The translations under genes and the position numbers were made by a program. The notes under the pieces were generated by a model. It ran no database searches. It was not told the origin of the DNA and saw only the letters and a program-made list of their open reading frames with translations. Of a stretch of DNA of 64,000 nucleotides, positions 8,131 through 16,771 are shown piece after piece. Numbering within the stretch: the first letter of the stretch is position 1; each line of letters opens with the position of its first letter. The stretch is from Chitinophagaceae bacterium (lineage in GTDB: Bacteria > Bacteroidota > Bacteroidia > Chitinophagales > Chitinophagaceae): positions 1 to 64,000 of the forward strand of contig JADKJV010000005.1 in NCBI GenBank assembly GCA_016720825.1. The letters run 5' to 3'.

Positions 8131-8604
8131 ATGAGATGGAGAAAATTTAACGGTGACACCATCGATCTCCCGATCAGGGATGCCGTAGAACAGGCCATCC
8201 AGCGCGAAAGAGCCAAAGGATTCCGGCTGAAAGTCTGCATCGGAACCGATTCACAAGTCAAAGGACAGGAAACAGAATTTGCTACAGTCATTGTCTTCCT
8301 CCGCGAAGGCCATGGCGGGTTTATGTTCATTCACAATGAAAAAACCCGGCAGCAATACACCATCAAAGAACGCATGCTGATGGAAGTGGCAAAGAGCATT
8401 GACATTGCCTACGAACTCTGCAACCTGTTTACCGAGTACGATGTGGATATGGAAGTACATGCCGACATCAACACCAATCCGTCTTTCAAAAGCAACGATG
8501 CACTCCGGGAAGCCATGGGCTATATCCTCGGAATGGGTTTTGCTTTTAAAGCCAAACCGGAAGCCTTTGCCAGCAGCAGCTGTGCCAATAAGGTTGTAAA
8601 CTGA
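8131..8604 (+). CDS. RNase H-like YkuK family protein (DUF458)
   Basis: The 157-aa product is the full family length. It carries the family's VCIGTDSQVKG motif near residue 36, where the Asp is a likely acidic catalytic residue of the RNase H-like fold, then FATVIVFLREGHGG, a helical KERMLMEVAKSI and VHADINTNPSFKSND. The C-terminal FKAKPEAFASSSCANK is also typical. The biochemical function of the family is unproven. There is no operon partner: a hairpin precedes it and a convergent gene follows after a shared terminator. Confidence 0.85.
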   Translation: MRWRKFNGDTIDLPIRDAVEQAIQRERAKGFRLKVCIGTDSQVKGQETEFATVIVFLREGHGGFMFIHNEKTRQQYTIKERMLMEVAKSIDIAYELCNLFTEYDVDMEVHADINTNPSFKSNDALREAMGYILGMGFAFKAKPEAFASSSCANKVVN

Positions 8605-8608
8605 TAGC

Positions 8609-8629
8609 ATTCCCGGCGACACCGGGAAT
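8609..8629. terminator. Bidirectional terminator between convergent genes
   Basis: ATTCCCGG (8609-8616) pairs with CCGGGAAT (8622-8629) around CGACA, and TTGTTTTA follows. It separates the convergent genes at 8131 and 8634. Confidence 0.65.
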
Positions 8630-8633
8630 TGTT

Positions 8634-8981
8634 TTATGCAGTAGTTTTTTTACGTCGTCTCAAACCGATAATGAGCACGACCAGCATCGCCACCCCTATC
8701 CCGATCCGCACATACGCACCCGTTTTCTGCCTGGATGTCCTGCGCTGTTGCTCATTGATCAGCTCACGAACCTGCGATCCCATGTTCTGGCGGATCTCAA
8801 TACTGTCGTAAGCCCTTTTGAAAGCCGTATTATCCTGGAATTTTTTTAACTGCTGAATAGCCGTGTCGCTGGACAGCAGTTTCTTCACACGTACATGCTG
8901 GGAAGTTCCATGCAGCCCAAAACATAAAAAGGCACATATAAGAATTATGCGCAGACTGTTGCGTGTATGCATCTTAACCAT
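8634..8981 (-). CDS. Small membrane or secreted protein of unknown function
   Basis: The 115-aa product has a signal-like hydrophobic N-terminus (IILICAFLCFGLHGTSQ), a basic and Gln-rich middle with helical character (QQLKKFQDNTAFKRAYD), and one C-terminal TM helix (YVRIGIGVAMLVVLIIGL) followed by RRRKKTTA. A start at the second Met (position 4) is also possible. It lies 11 bp downstream of the small secreted gene at 8993-9214 and follows engB in the same direction. No family was recognised. Confidence 0.6.
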   Translation of the reverse strand: MVKMHTRNSLRIILICAFLCFGLHGTSQHVRVKKLLSSDTAIQQLKKFQDNTAFKRAYDSIEIRQNMGSQVRELINEQQRRTSRQKTGAYVRIGIGVAMLVVLIIGLRRRKKTTA

Positions 8982-8992
8982 GTAAAGAAAAA

Positions 8993-9214
8993 TTACTGAC
9001 GGGCTGATTGGGGTGTTGCAGTATAAACGGTTCCTGATTTTTCCACCAGTGCTTTGGTAGCCGGTGAAGTAAACAATTCAGAAACGGCTGTATTGCCGGC
9101 TCCAGAATATAAACGTTCCATTTTCTTGGTGTCTTCCTGGGCCAGGGCAAAAGTGACCAGAACCATGACAAATAAAACCACCACAATGTTCTTTTCTGAA
9201 AAAATTGCTTTCAT
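8993..9214 (-). CDS. Small secreted protein of unknown function
   Basis: The 73-aa product has a signal peptide (IVVVLFVMVLVTFALAQ). The mature part of about 45 residues includes KKMERLYSGAGNTAVSELF and VEKSGTVYTATPQS. It is located 39 bp after engB and 11 bp before the next small gene, so a three-gene operon is likely. No function can be assigned. Confidence 0.55.
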   Translation of the reverse strand: MKAIFSEKNIVVVLFVMVLVTFALAQEDTKKMERLYSGAGNTAVSELFTSPATKALVEKSGTVYTATPQSARQ

Positions 9215-9253
9215 AAACAGCTAGGTGTTAATAGTTAAGCCGAGAACTACAAA

Positions 9254-9892
9254 TCAGAGTGGTTTCCAGGACTGAGGCAGCCTTGTGAAGCTGTTATTCA
9301 GGGTGTAAATATAGTCCAGAATGGGCTTTCTCCCGGTTTTTTTTACAGCTGAAGTCAGAAAGTAAGGGGGCGGTGATTCCCAATGTTCAGCCAGTGCCGC
9401 GAGAAATGCATCCACATTACGGGTGGTGGCGCCGGGTTTGTTTTTATCGGTTTTGGTAAAAACGAGTACAAACGGCGTTTCCCAGGCGCCAAGTTCATTA
9501 ATAAATTCAATATCAACGGCTTGCGGGGTATGGCGACTGTCGATCAGCACAAACAGGCAAACCAGGTTTTCCCTTTTCCGGATGTAGGATTCAATCATAT
9601 TACTCCAGTTCCGGCGGGCGCTCTGGGCTACCGTGGCATAGCCATAACCCGGTAAATCCACCATATACCAGGGCTTTTTATCGGTGCCTGTAATGATAAA
9701 ATGATTGAGCAGCTGGGTCTTCCCCGGTGTGCCCGAGGTTTTAGCCAGCCCTCTCTTATTAGTGATCATATTGATCAGCGAGGATTTGCCCACATTACTT
9801 CGACCGATAAAAGCATATTCGGGTTTATCGGCTGCAGGACATTGCTTGTACGTGGCACTGCTGATGACATATTCGGCCTTACTGATTTCCAT
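9254..9892 (-). CDS. engB: Ribosome biogenesis GTPase EngB/YsxC
   Basis: The 212-aa TRAFAC-class GTPase helps assemble the large ribosomal subunit. All G motifs are visible: G1 GRSNVGKS (residues 30-37), G2 GTPGKT (54-59), G3 DLPGYG (79-84), G4 TKTD (146-149) and G5 SA (181-182). The start is set at the Met of MEISKAEYVISS because the family begins there; the frame extends 37 codons further upstream without similarity. In-frame upstream starts are therefore ignored. The gene is cytoplasmic and normally essential. Confidence 0.93.
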   Translation of the reverse strand: MEISKAEYVISSATYKQCPAADKPEYAFIGRSNVGKSSLINMITNKRGLAKTSGTPGKTQLLNHFIITGTDKKPWYMVDLPGYGYATVAQSARRNWSNMIESYIRKRENLVCLFVLIDSRHTPQAVDIEFINELGAWETPFVLVFTKTDKNKPGATTRNVDAFLAALAEHWESPPPYFLTSAVKKTGRKPILDYIYTLNNSFTRLPQSWKPL

Positions 9893-10311
9893 GGGTGCAA
9901 ACTTACCCAATATCCCCGACTCGGTTAGACTATGATAGTCCATCTGTTTGAAATGCGCTGCTTCAAAACCAATTTTGCAGCGGATTTGCGGGAAAAATAA
10001 CATTCCCGGGTGGTGTTTTTCACATGGCTGGTTTTGTAATGCGTCTTAGGTTTGCATTATTGCAATAAAGAAAACTACATAATTCATTTAGGAAGGTGTG
10101 CAGGCGGGCTCGGGTGGGCGTGGCTACCGTTTCTATGGGCTTATCATGTGAGCTGCTTAGATCCCCTTTATTTGTGGGTGGGCCCCGCCAGGGGTTTACC
10201 CGTCTCCAAAGAATCATACCGCATAAAGAATAAACAGCAATTCAAAGTTAAATACTACCCAGATTATACAAGCTTCGGTGGAATGGCGCTTCCGCTGTAC
10301 ATTTGCAGCCC
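9893..10311. other. Gap between divergent engB and ubiE, with a GC-rich structured stretch
   Basis: No gene is convincing here. The minus-strand frame at 10020-10217 is open but has no recognisable family. A GC-rich stretch at about 10085-10215 stands out and is listed as a possible structured RNA. Divergent promoters for engB and ubiE must lie here. Confidence 0.4.
10080..10215 (+). ncRNA. Candidate structured RNA (strand uncertain)
   Basis: This stretch is clearly richer in G+C than its AT-rich flanks and has pairing potential between its ends: GCAGGCGGG near 10100-10108 pairs, with one mismatch and one wobble, with CCCGTCTCC near 10199-10207. Inner G-rich and C-rich blocks could extend the rod. 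It shows no SRP, tmRNA or RNase P signature known to me. A 6S-like rod or a leader of ubiE are options. The call rests on composition and base pairing only. Confidence 0.25.
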
Positions 10312-11064
10312 ATGTCAAACCCCCTCCCCCACGATCATATCACCCCTTTCCAGGACTCCTCCAAAGGAAAGAAAGAACAGGTGACTGAAATGTTTGATCA
10401 CATTGCCGGCAATTACGACCGGATGAACCGCTTTTTGTCGGCCCGCACCGATATCGGCTGGCGCAAAAAAGCCATCCGCAAATTCAAAAAAGACAATCCT
10501 AAGGTGATGCTTGACGTGGCTACCGGCACCGGCGACATGGCCATCATGGCTTATAAGCTACTGCAGCCCGAAAAAATCATCGGCATAGATATCTCCACAG
10601 GCATGTTAGATCTGGGGAGAAAGAAAGTTGAAAAAGAAGGACTTACAGACAAAATCACGCTCGAAACCGGGGACGCTGAAACAATAAAACATCGTGAAAA
10701 TACGTTTGATGCCGTGATGGTCGCATTTGGAGTCCGGAACTTTGAAAACCTGGAAGCCGGTTTGCAGGAGATGATGAGAGTCCTCAAACCAGGAGGCCGG
10801 CTGATCGTCCTGGAATTTTCCAAACCAAAGCGGAATATGATCAAAGGGGCTTACAATTTATATATGAAAATTGTAGCACCCCGTGTGGCTCGCTGGTTCA
10901 AACAGAATAAAGATGCATATCTGTACCTGGGTGAATCTGCCAAAGCTTTTCCGGACCGGAATTTATTTACTGATATTTTAAAAAAAGTGGGATATACCGA
11001 AACCGGGTTTGAACCACTAAGTTTAGGAATATGTTGCATCTACTCCGGAAGAAAGCCTGCCTGA
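10312..11064 (+). CDS. ubiE: Demethylmenaquinone methyltransferase (UbiE/MenG)
   Basis: This SAM-dependent methyltransferase catalyses the last C-methylation of menaquinone. The 250-aa product carries the family signature FDHIAGNYDRMNRFLS near residue 29, SAM motif I LDVATGTGDMA near 67, then GDAET and AFGVRNFENL, the post-II motif LKPGGRLIVLEFSKP, and the C-terminal YLGESAKAFP. The ATG at 10312 is preferred to a TTG three codons upstream. Its 3' end overlaps the next gene by 34 bp, an arrangement often seen for ubiE and porT in Bacteroidota. Confidence 0.95.
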   Translation: MSNPLPHDHITPFQDSSKGKKEQVTEMFDHIAGNYDRMNRFLSARTDIGWRKKAIRKFKKDNPKVMLDVATGTGDMAIMAYKLLQPEKIIGIDISTGMLDLGRKKVEKEGLTDKITLETGDAETIKHRENTFDAVMVAFGVRNFENLEAGLQEMMRVLKPGGRLIVLEFSKPKRNMIKGAYNLYMKIVAPRVARWFKQNKDAYLYLGESAKAFPDRNLFTDILKKVGYTETGFEPLSLGICCIYSGRKPA

Positions 11065-11783
11065 AAAAATTAATCTCAGGACCCGGTCTCACAGCTGTTG
11101 CTTTATGCTGCTCCTTACTTTCTGCAGCGCAATTCAGCAAGGTGGAACTGAATATGCCTGATCATGATACCAAGCCTTATTACTTTGGTATTACCCTCGG
11201 TGCTAACCTGGCGCGTTTCCAGGTTGATCTGCACCCGCAATTCCTTTTATCCGACAGTGTGTACGTAGCAGAACCAGTGAACTCCGGTGGCTTTACACTC
11301 GGTCTCAATGCCACTACGCGTTTATCCAACCGTTTCCAGCTTCGTTTCAATCCGCAACTGATGTTTATTGAAAGGAATATCTTTTATAAACTCAAGTACC
11401 CGGATATGGATAACCAGACTTCGGTTACCAAGAAAGTGGAGTCGGTGATCATGACGTTTCCTTTACAACTTAAATTCCAGTCGGACCGGATCGGCAATTT
11501 CAGGGTCTACACCCTCGCCGGTTTCAAGGCCGATATTGATATGGCATCCAATGCCCGTAAGAAAAGGGCGGAAGACCTGGTGAAGATTGACGGATTTGAT
11601 TATGGTCCTGAATTCGGCATCGGTTTCAACTTTTTCTTCGAGACTTTTATCTTCTCCCCTGAAATCAGGATCAGCAACGGGATGCGCAATATCCATTCCC
11701 GTGACCCGAACCTGAAATTCTCCAGTGTATTTGATAAAATACAATCCAGGCAGATCATCTTCACGATTCACCTGGAAGGATAA
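11031..11783 (+). CDS. porT: PorT-like outer membrane beta-barrel protein of the type IX secretion system
   Basis: The 250-aa product has a signal peptide (LTAVALCCSLLSAAQ). The body is a predicted barrel with repeated amphipathic strands (YYFGITLGANLARFQVDLHP, FQLRFNPQLMF, PLQLKFQSDR, FEIRISNGM-type) and a C-terminal IIFTIHLEG. PorT is required for T9SS function. The position directly after, and overlapping, ubiE supports the call and fits the many T9SS cargo genes in this window. Assignment is by gene order and barrel features, so a general barrel protein remains possible. Confidence 0.8.
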   Translation: MLHLLRKKACLKKLISGPGLTAVALCCSLLSAAQFSKVELNMPDHDTKPYYFGITLGANLARFQVDLHPQFLLSDSVYVAEPVNSGGFTLGLNATTRLSNRFQLRFNPQLMFIERNIFYKLKYPDMDNQTSVTKKVESVIMTFPLQLKFQSDRIGNFRVYTLAGFKADIDMASNARKKRAEDLVKIDGFDYGPEFGIGFNFFFETFIFSPEIRISNGMRNIHSRDPNLKFSSVFDKIQSRQIIFTIHLEG

Positions 11784-11816
11784 GCCTTCCCCTGTTTTTT
11801 TGTTACCTTCAGTAAC

Positions 11817-12325
11817 ATGGATTTTAAACTCAGACCCTGGGAGCCCGGTGATGCCGATGATCTGGCAAAAGCAGCCAACAACCCGCTCATCGCAGCCAAC
11901 ATGCGAGATATGTTCCCGCATCCTTATTTTTTGAAGACGCGGTGCGTTTTATTGAAATGACGATGCAGACAGAACCCCGGAATATTATGGCCATTGTAGT
12001 AGACGGAAAAGCGGCCGGTGGTATCGGTGTGTTTCCGCAATCTGACATACACCGGCTCAACGCAGAAATGGGTTACTGGCTGGCAGAATCGTATTGGGGA
12101 AAGGGCATCATCACCCGTGCGATCGCGGAGATGACAGCTTATGCTTTTAAAAATTTTGAGATCACGCGCATTTATGCCATACCCTTCGGCACAAATATCG
12201 CTTCACAAAAAGCACTGGAGAAAGCGGGCTATACGCTGGAAGGAAGATTCGCCAACACCATCATTAAAAATGGTGAGCTGAAAGATGAACTGGTGTATGC
12301 TTTCCGTAAAGCGGCCAATCAATAA
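11817..12325 (+). CDS. GNAT family N-acetyltransferase (RimJ/RimL type), frameshifted in a T-run
   Basis: One added T in the run 11927-11932 joins MDFKLRPWEPGDADDLAK to FEDAVRFIEMTMQTEP and gives a 169-aa enzyme of normal length. The acetyl-CoA binding region is seen as GYWLAESYWGKGIITRAI, and the C-terminal ASQKALEKAGYTLEGR is typical of the RimL group. Substrates of such enzymes are amino groups of proteins or small molecules; the target here is unknown. The stop overlaps the stop of the convergent gene at 12319. Confidence 0.8.
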
Positions 12326-14007
12326 TCAAATTCGCGGCGGTGCATATTCCAGCGCAGCCCGAATGATACCACGGATGTATTGGCAGAAGTGATTGGAGGC
12401 GTTTTCGTATCCTGCTTACGCGCCACAACATTCAGTTCCAGGAAGAAATTCTCTTTCCATTCATACGATAACAACAGCGAGGCATAAAACACATTGGTTT
12501 GCCAGCCGCTGCCGATGCTGTATCCGAAATCCTGTCCGCGTGGCGGGATGGAGTTGGGTAATGTGATATTGCTTCCAAAGCTGACTGCGCTGCTGTCGCG
12601 ACCCTGCTGGTAGTAAATCAGCTTGGCCACTGCCAGCCATTTGGGTGCGGGCTGGTAACGGGCAATACCGATAAACTCCTTGAAGTTCGCGCCGAGCTGG
12701 TGCGCCAGGGGCTGGTTATAGTTGGTGTAGTTGGCTACTGAATCAGAGTGTGAATAGGTAAACGGCCTTACGCGGTTGGCTTCAAACTGCAGATCAAGGT
12801 TGGCGATACCAAATGCATCAATGTATTTCGCACCGATCTGCATGCCGAATTTATTCGCCCACCAGCCGCGGTTCTTTTTGATTTCTGACAATACAAATTC
12901 ATCGAGGGAGAACTGTCCGTATACCTGGAATTTCTTCGCGAGATTGGCTTTGGCATCCAATCCCACCACGGAGTTATCAAAACTACCATTCTGCTGTTCG
13001 ATCGAACGATAGAAGATAACGGGGTTGATGTAACCGAAATCGAAATGATCCTTTCTGCCGAAGATGACGCCTTCAAACAAACCAATATTCAGCCACTTGT
13101 TGATAGAGATATCGAGGTGGTGCATGGCCGCGTATTTCTTGCCGATCAGGCGGTCGCCGCCGGGGATATGCGCCGACTGCACTTCCATGAATAAGTTCTG
13201 GTAATTGAATTTCCAGATCCTCGTATTAAGTCGCAGGAATAAATTGGGACTGCTGCCTTCTCCGAGGAAGAGACTGCGGTAACCGTTGCCGATAAAATTT
13301 TTATCGTATCCGAATGTTACGTCTATGTATTTGGTCACGTTAAAGCTGAAGTAACCACGGGCATCAAAATAATCATAGCCCCCCACTTTAAAGGGTTTGT
13401 AAAAACCTTCACCGGGAACGGCTTTGCGGAGATCCACCCAGTTGCGTACCCACAGCGGGTCTTTTTCCTGGTTATCGGTGATATAGGCATAGAACCCGAT
13501 CTTATTGGCGATGCGTCCGCGCACATTCACGCCGCGGGTATTGAGATACAGTGTTTGTGAATTGTTATTCTCTTTGGCAGCATACACCTGGATCACGGGA
13601 TTGACCACGAGGTCAAAATCTTTGATATGCACTTCGTACATACTGGCCGGGGTCTGGTAAAACCGTTTGCCAATGGGTTTGCGGGAAGCATAGCCCGTTT
13701 TTTCTTTTCCGGCACCTACCCACTCCAGGTTATTGATCATTACACTGCGGGCGTTGTATGCATCTACTTTTGACAAACCGGAGGCCGGATTAACCGCGAG
13801 GTAATGCTGGGTAGCCAACGCCAGGTGGCGGCGGCTCACAGGCCTGATTTTGGAATAGTTGAAAAATGAATCCGAACGGGATTTGATCTCCATGCGGTCC
13901 AGCAATATATATGCTTTGTCATCCTGCTGGAGATAAGCGGATTGTCCTGCGGAAACAGCGGGTAAAAGAATGAGGAAAAATCTTAGCAGGGTTTGTTTAA
14001 TTTGCAT
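12319..14007 (-). CDS. Large outer membrane beta-barrel protein (RemB/Wzi-like)
   Basis: The 562-aa product starts at the Met of MQIKQTLLRFFLILLPAVSAGQ, a clear signal peptide; the frame is open for 62 more codons upstream but without sense. The body has many alternating aromatic strands (GRIANKIGFYAYITDNQ, YFSFNVTKYIDVTFGYDKNFIG, FGLRWNMHRREFDY at the end) and DRMEIKSRSDSFFNYSKIRP near the N-terminus. This pattern resembles capsule-assembly Wzi or gliding-motility RemB type barrels, which act at the outer membrane. The exact family needs a profile search. It is convergent with the acetyltransferase and divergent from pyrC with a 30-bp gap. Confidence 0.65.
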   Translation of the reverse strand: MQIKQTLLRFFLILLPAVSAGQSAYLQQDDKAYILLDRMEIKSRSDSFFNYSKIRPVSRRHLALATQHYLAVNPASGLSKVDAYNARSVMINNLEWVGAGKEKTGYASRKPIGKRFYQTPASMYEVHIKDFDLVVNPVIQVYAAKENNNSQTLYLNTRGVNVRGRIANKIGFYAYITDNQEKDPLWVRNWVDLRKAVPGEGFYKPFKVGGYDYFDARGYFSFNVTKYIDVTFGYDKNFIGNGYRSLFLGEGSSPNLFLRLNTRIWKFNYQNLFMEVQSAHIPGGDRLIGKKYAAMHHLDISINKWLNIGLFEGVIFGRKDHFDFGYINPVIFYRSIEQQNGSFDNSVVGLDAKANLAKKFQVYGQFSLDEFVLSEIKKNRGWWANKFGMQIGAKYIDAFGIANLDLQFEANRVRPFTYSHSDSVANYTNYNQPLAHQLGANFKEFIGIARYQPAPKWLAVAKLIYYQQGRDSSAVSFGSNITLPNSIPPRGQDFGYSIGSGWQTNVFYASLLLSYEWKENFFLELNVVARKQDTKTPPITSANTSVVSFGLRWNMHRREFDY

Positions 14008-14037
14008 GAGTCCTGGATTCAATTCAGGCGACAAAAT

Positions 14038-15384
14038 ATGCAAAATTATCTGATTCGGAATATACAGGTTGTCAACGAAGGCTGTATAACTATTGCAGAT
14101 GTACTGATTAAGAACGGCCGTATTGAAAAAATCGCCGGGCAAATCGGTAACCAGGCAGGCAGTATCACAGAAATCAACGGTGAAGGACTTCATTTATTCC
14201 CCGGAAGTATTGATGACCAGGTGCATTTCCGCGAGCCGGGGCTTACCCATAAAGCCGATATCCATTCAGAATCCAGGGCCGCTGTAGCCGGTGGTGTTAC
14301 CAGCTTTATGGAAATGCCGAATACCATCCCGCCTGCCTTCACACAGGATTTACTGGAAGATAAATACAAGATTGGCGCAGCCCGTTCCATGGCGAACTTT
14401 TCATTCTTCATGGGCACCTCCAATGAAAATGCAGAAGAAGTGCTGCGCACGAATGACAAAAAGAAAGATATCTGTGGTATTAAAATATTCATGGGCGCCT
14501 CCACCGGAAACCTGCTGGTAGATAACCCGAACACACTGGATAAAATTTTCAGGGAATCCGAAGTGCTGATTGCCACCCATTGTGAAAACGAAAGCATCAT
14601 CCGGCAGAACCTGGAAAAAATAAAAGCGGAAAACCGTGTACTCACCGCAGCAGACCATCCGCTGATCCGCAATGAAGAAGCCTGTTATGCATCCTCCTTA
14701 TATGCGATACAGATCGCGCGGCAATACAACACCCGGTTACACATCCTGCATATCAGCACAGCCAATGAACTGCAGCTGTTCTCCAACCTGATGCCGCTGA
14801 AAGAAAAAAGAATCACGTCGGAAGTCTGCGTGCATCACCTGCATTTCACCGCAGATGATTATGCGCGGCTGGGAAATAAAATCAAATGTAATCCGGCTAT
14901 CAAGGGACCAGAACATAAACCGGAACTGTGGAAAGCTTTACTGGATAACCGGCTTGATATCATTGCCACCGACCATGCGCCGCATACAGTGGCTGAAAAG
15001 AATGAGCCGTATGAAAAAGCGCATGCGGGACTGCCTTTGGTGCAGCATCCGCTGTTGCTGATGCTTCATTACAACAGGCTGGGTAAAATCAGTCTGGAGA
15101 AAATTGCCGAGAAGATGAGCCATGCGCCGGCGGATTGTTTCCAGATTGCCGACCGTGGTTATATCCGCGAAGGATATTATGCGGATCTGGTGATTACTGA
15201 CCTGAACCGGCCCCATCAAGTAACCCCTGACAATATATATTATAAATGCGGATGGAGTCCTTTAGAGAATTTTGAGTTTCCTGCATCTGTATTACAGACA
15301 TTTGTCAGCGGCCGGCGTGTTTTCAACCAGGGCTCCTTTGATGAGGATGTCCGTGGTATGCGACTGGCTTTTAACCGGAATTAA
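14038..15384 (+). CDS. pyrC: Dihydroorotase (class I)
   Basis: The enzyme catalyses the third step of pyrimidine synthesis, cyclising carbamoyl aspartate to dihydroorotate. The 448-aa product has FPGSIDDQVHFREPG (the metal-site strand, with D59-D60-Q61-V62-H63), GIKIFMGASTGNLL, ATHCEN, LHILHIST and the late Asp in IATDHAPHT. Most class I enzymes have HxH at the first metal site; here Gln replaces the first His, and a similar DDQVHFREPG form occurs in other Bacteroidota as far as I recall. The start is the ATG at 14038. The next gene begins 11 bp later. Confidence 0.9.
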   Translation: MQNYLIRNIQVVNEGCITIADVLIKNGRIEKIAGQIGNQAGSITEINGEGLHLFPGSIDDQVHFREPGLTHKADIHSESRAAVAGGVTSFMEMPNTIPPAFTQDLLEDKYKIGAARSMANFSFFMGTSNENAEEVLRTNDKKKDICGIKIFMGASTGNLLVDNPNTLDKIFRESEVLIATHCENESIIRQNLEKIKAENRVLTAADHPLIRNEEACYASSLYAIQIARQYNTRLHILHISTANELQLFSNLMPLKEKRITSEVCVHHLHFTADDYARLGNKIKCNPAIKGPEHKPELWKALLDNRLDIIATDHAPHTVAEKNEPYEKAHAGLPLVQHPLLLMLHYNRLGKISLEKIAEKMSHAPADCFQIADRGYIREGYYADLVITDLNRPHQVTPDNIYYKCGWSPLENFEFPASVLQTFVSGRRVFNQGSFDEDVRGMRLAFNRN

Positions 15385-15395
15385 GCAAGCACTGT

Positions 15396-16712
15396 ATGCA
15401 GATTGATTCGATTTCATTCAATGACATTTCCATTTTCCATCCGGAAGAAGAATATTCTATTTTCCACCGGCTGAATTTCACCCGCACCTCCGGCGGGCGC
15501 GAATGGCTGCGGAAGTTTTTCAGTGAACCCCATAATGACCTGTCCAAAATCCTGGGCACCCAGCGGATCATCCGCACCTTTATGGAACATGTGGAAGACT
15601 GGCCCGATTCAGTTACCAACGGCACGGTGATGATGATGGATAAATTCCTCGATTATTCGCTGGACCCGGTTCCTGAAAGCCCCGGACCGGTTGGTTGCTG
15701 GATATACCGATGGCTGCACCGGGAAGATTATTCCATGATCAGTTATTCAGTAACGCATTTCGCTGATTTTTTCCGCGGGCTGAAACAGATTGCTGAATTG
15801 CTGGACGGACTTGAATTACCAAAGAGTATCCTTTTTATACCGACAGCATCCGTAAATTATTAAAAAGAGGCGCCGCTGGAAGAACTGGCTGATTCAAAAC
15901 CCGGCCAGAAATTTTCCGTACGCAAACAATTATACTTTGCTTTTTATTTACGCGGTCGCTTCAAAACCGACACGCTTGACCTGATTGAAATTTTCAGCCG
16001 TTTTGATGCCTGGTATTCCATGGCCGTGGCGGTAAAAAAATACGGGCTCACCTTCCCCGAATTTGTTGAACAGGAAACACCGCTGGTGGATGTAAAAGGT
16101 TTGTACCATTTATTATTACCCAAACCGGTGCCGTATGATTTGCAGATGAATCCCGAACATCATTTTCTGTTCCTGACAGGCGCCAACATGGCGGGGAAAA
16201 GCACGCTGATCAAATCCATTGGCTCTGCCGTATTCCTGGCGCATATCGGTATGGGTGTGCCGGCCGCAGCCATGAAGCTGACGTTGTTTGACGGATTGTT
16301 GAGTAACATCAACGTAGTGGATAATATCGCGAAAGGCGAAAGTTACTTTTTCAATGAAGTGCAGCGCATCAAACAGACCATTGAAAAAATCAACAACGGA
16401 AAAAAATGGCTGGTGCTGATTGATGAATTATTCAAAGGCACCAATGTGCAGGATGCCATGAAATGTTCGCTGACGGTGGTGCGCGGTCTTATTAAAATTA
16501 AAAACTCTTTGTTTATACTCTCCACGCATCTATACGAGATTGGCGAGGAACTGAAAGATTATCCTAATATATCTTTCCGTTATTTTGAGACGAATGTGGA
16601 CCAGGACCTGCTCCAGTTCAGTTACCAGTTAAAAGAAGGCATCAGCAATGACCGTATCGGCTATGTGATCCTCAAGCGGGAAAAGGTGGTGGATATGCTT
16701 GAAAAGCTCTGA
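15396..16712 (+). CDS. MutS-family DNA mismatch repair ATPase-like protein, two compensating frameshifts
   Basis: The product is about 438 aa, lacking the N-terminal mismatch-binding domain of true MutS. The ATPase part has Walker A TGANMAGKSTLIKSIG, a FFNEVQRIKQ segment, Walker B LVLIDELFKGTN and LFILSTHLYE. One base is missing near 15823-15826 and one A is extra in 15862-15866; correcting both gives KEYPFYTDSIRKLLKEAPLEELADS. Such short MutS-like proteins are common in Bacteroidota, with an unknown DNA role. It probably forms an operon with pyrC (11-bp gap). Confidence 0.8.
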
Positions 16713-16771
16713 CAATTCCCTGCTTTAACCCGGAATTGTTATATTAGAGTCCCTGTCCCAAAACCAACGGC

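Noticed and set aside
9254..10003. Longer EngB start at 10003
   Set aside because: The first 37 residues show no family similarity and the G domain begins at the usual distance from the later Met.
10020..10217. 65-aa protein on the minus strand
   Set aside because: Open frame in a GC-rich stretch with no recognisable family; the RNA interpretation is equally or more plausible.
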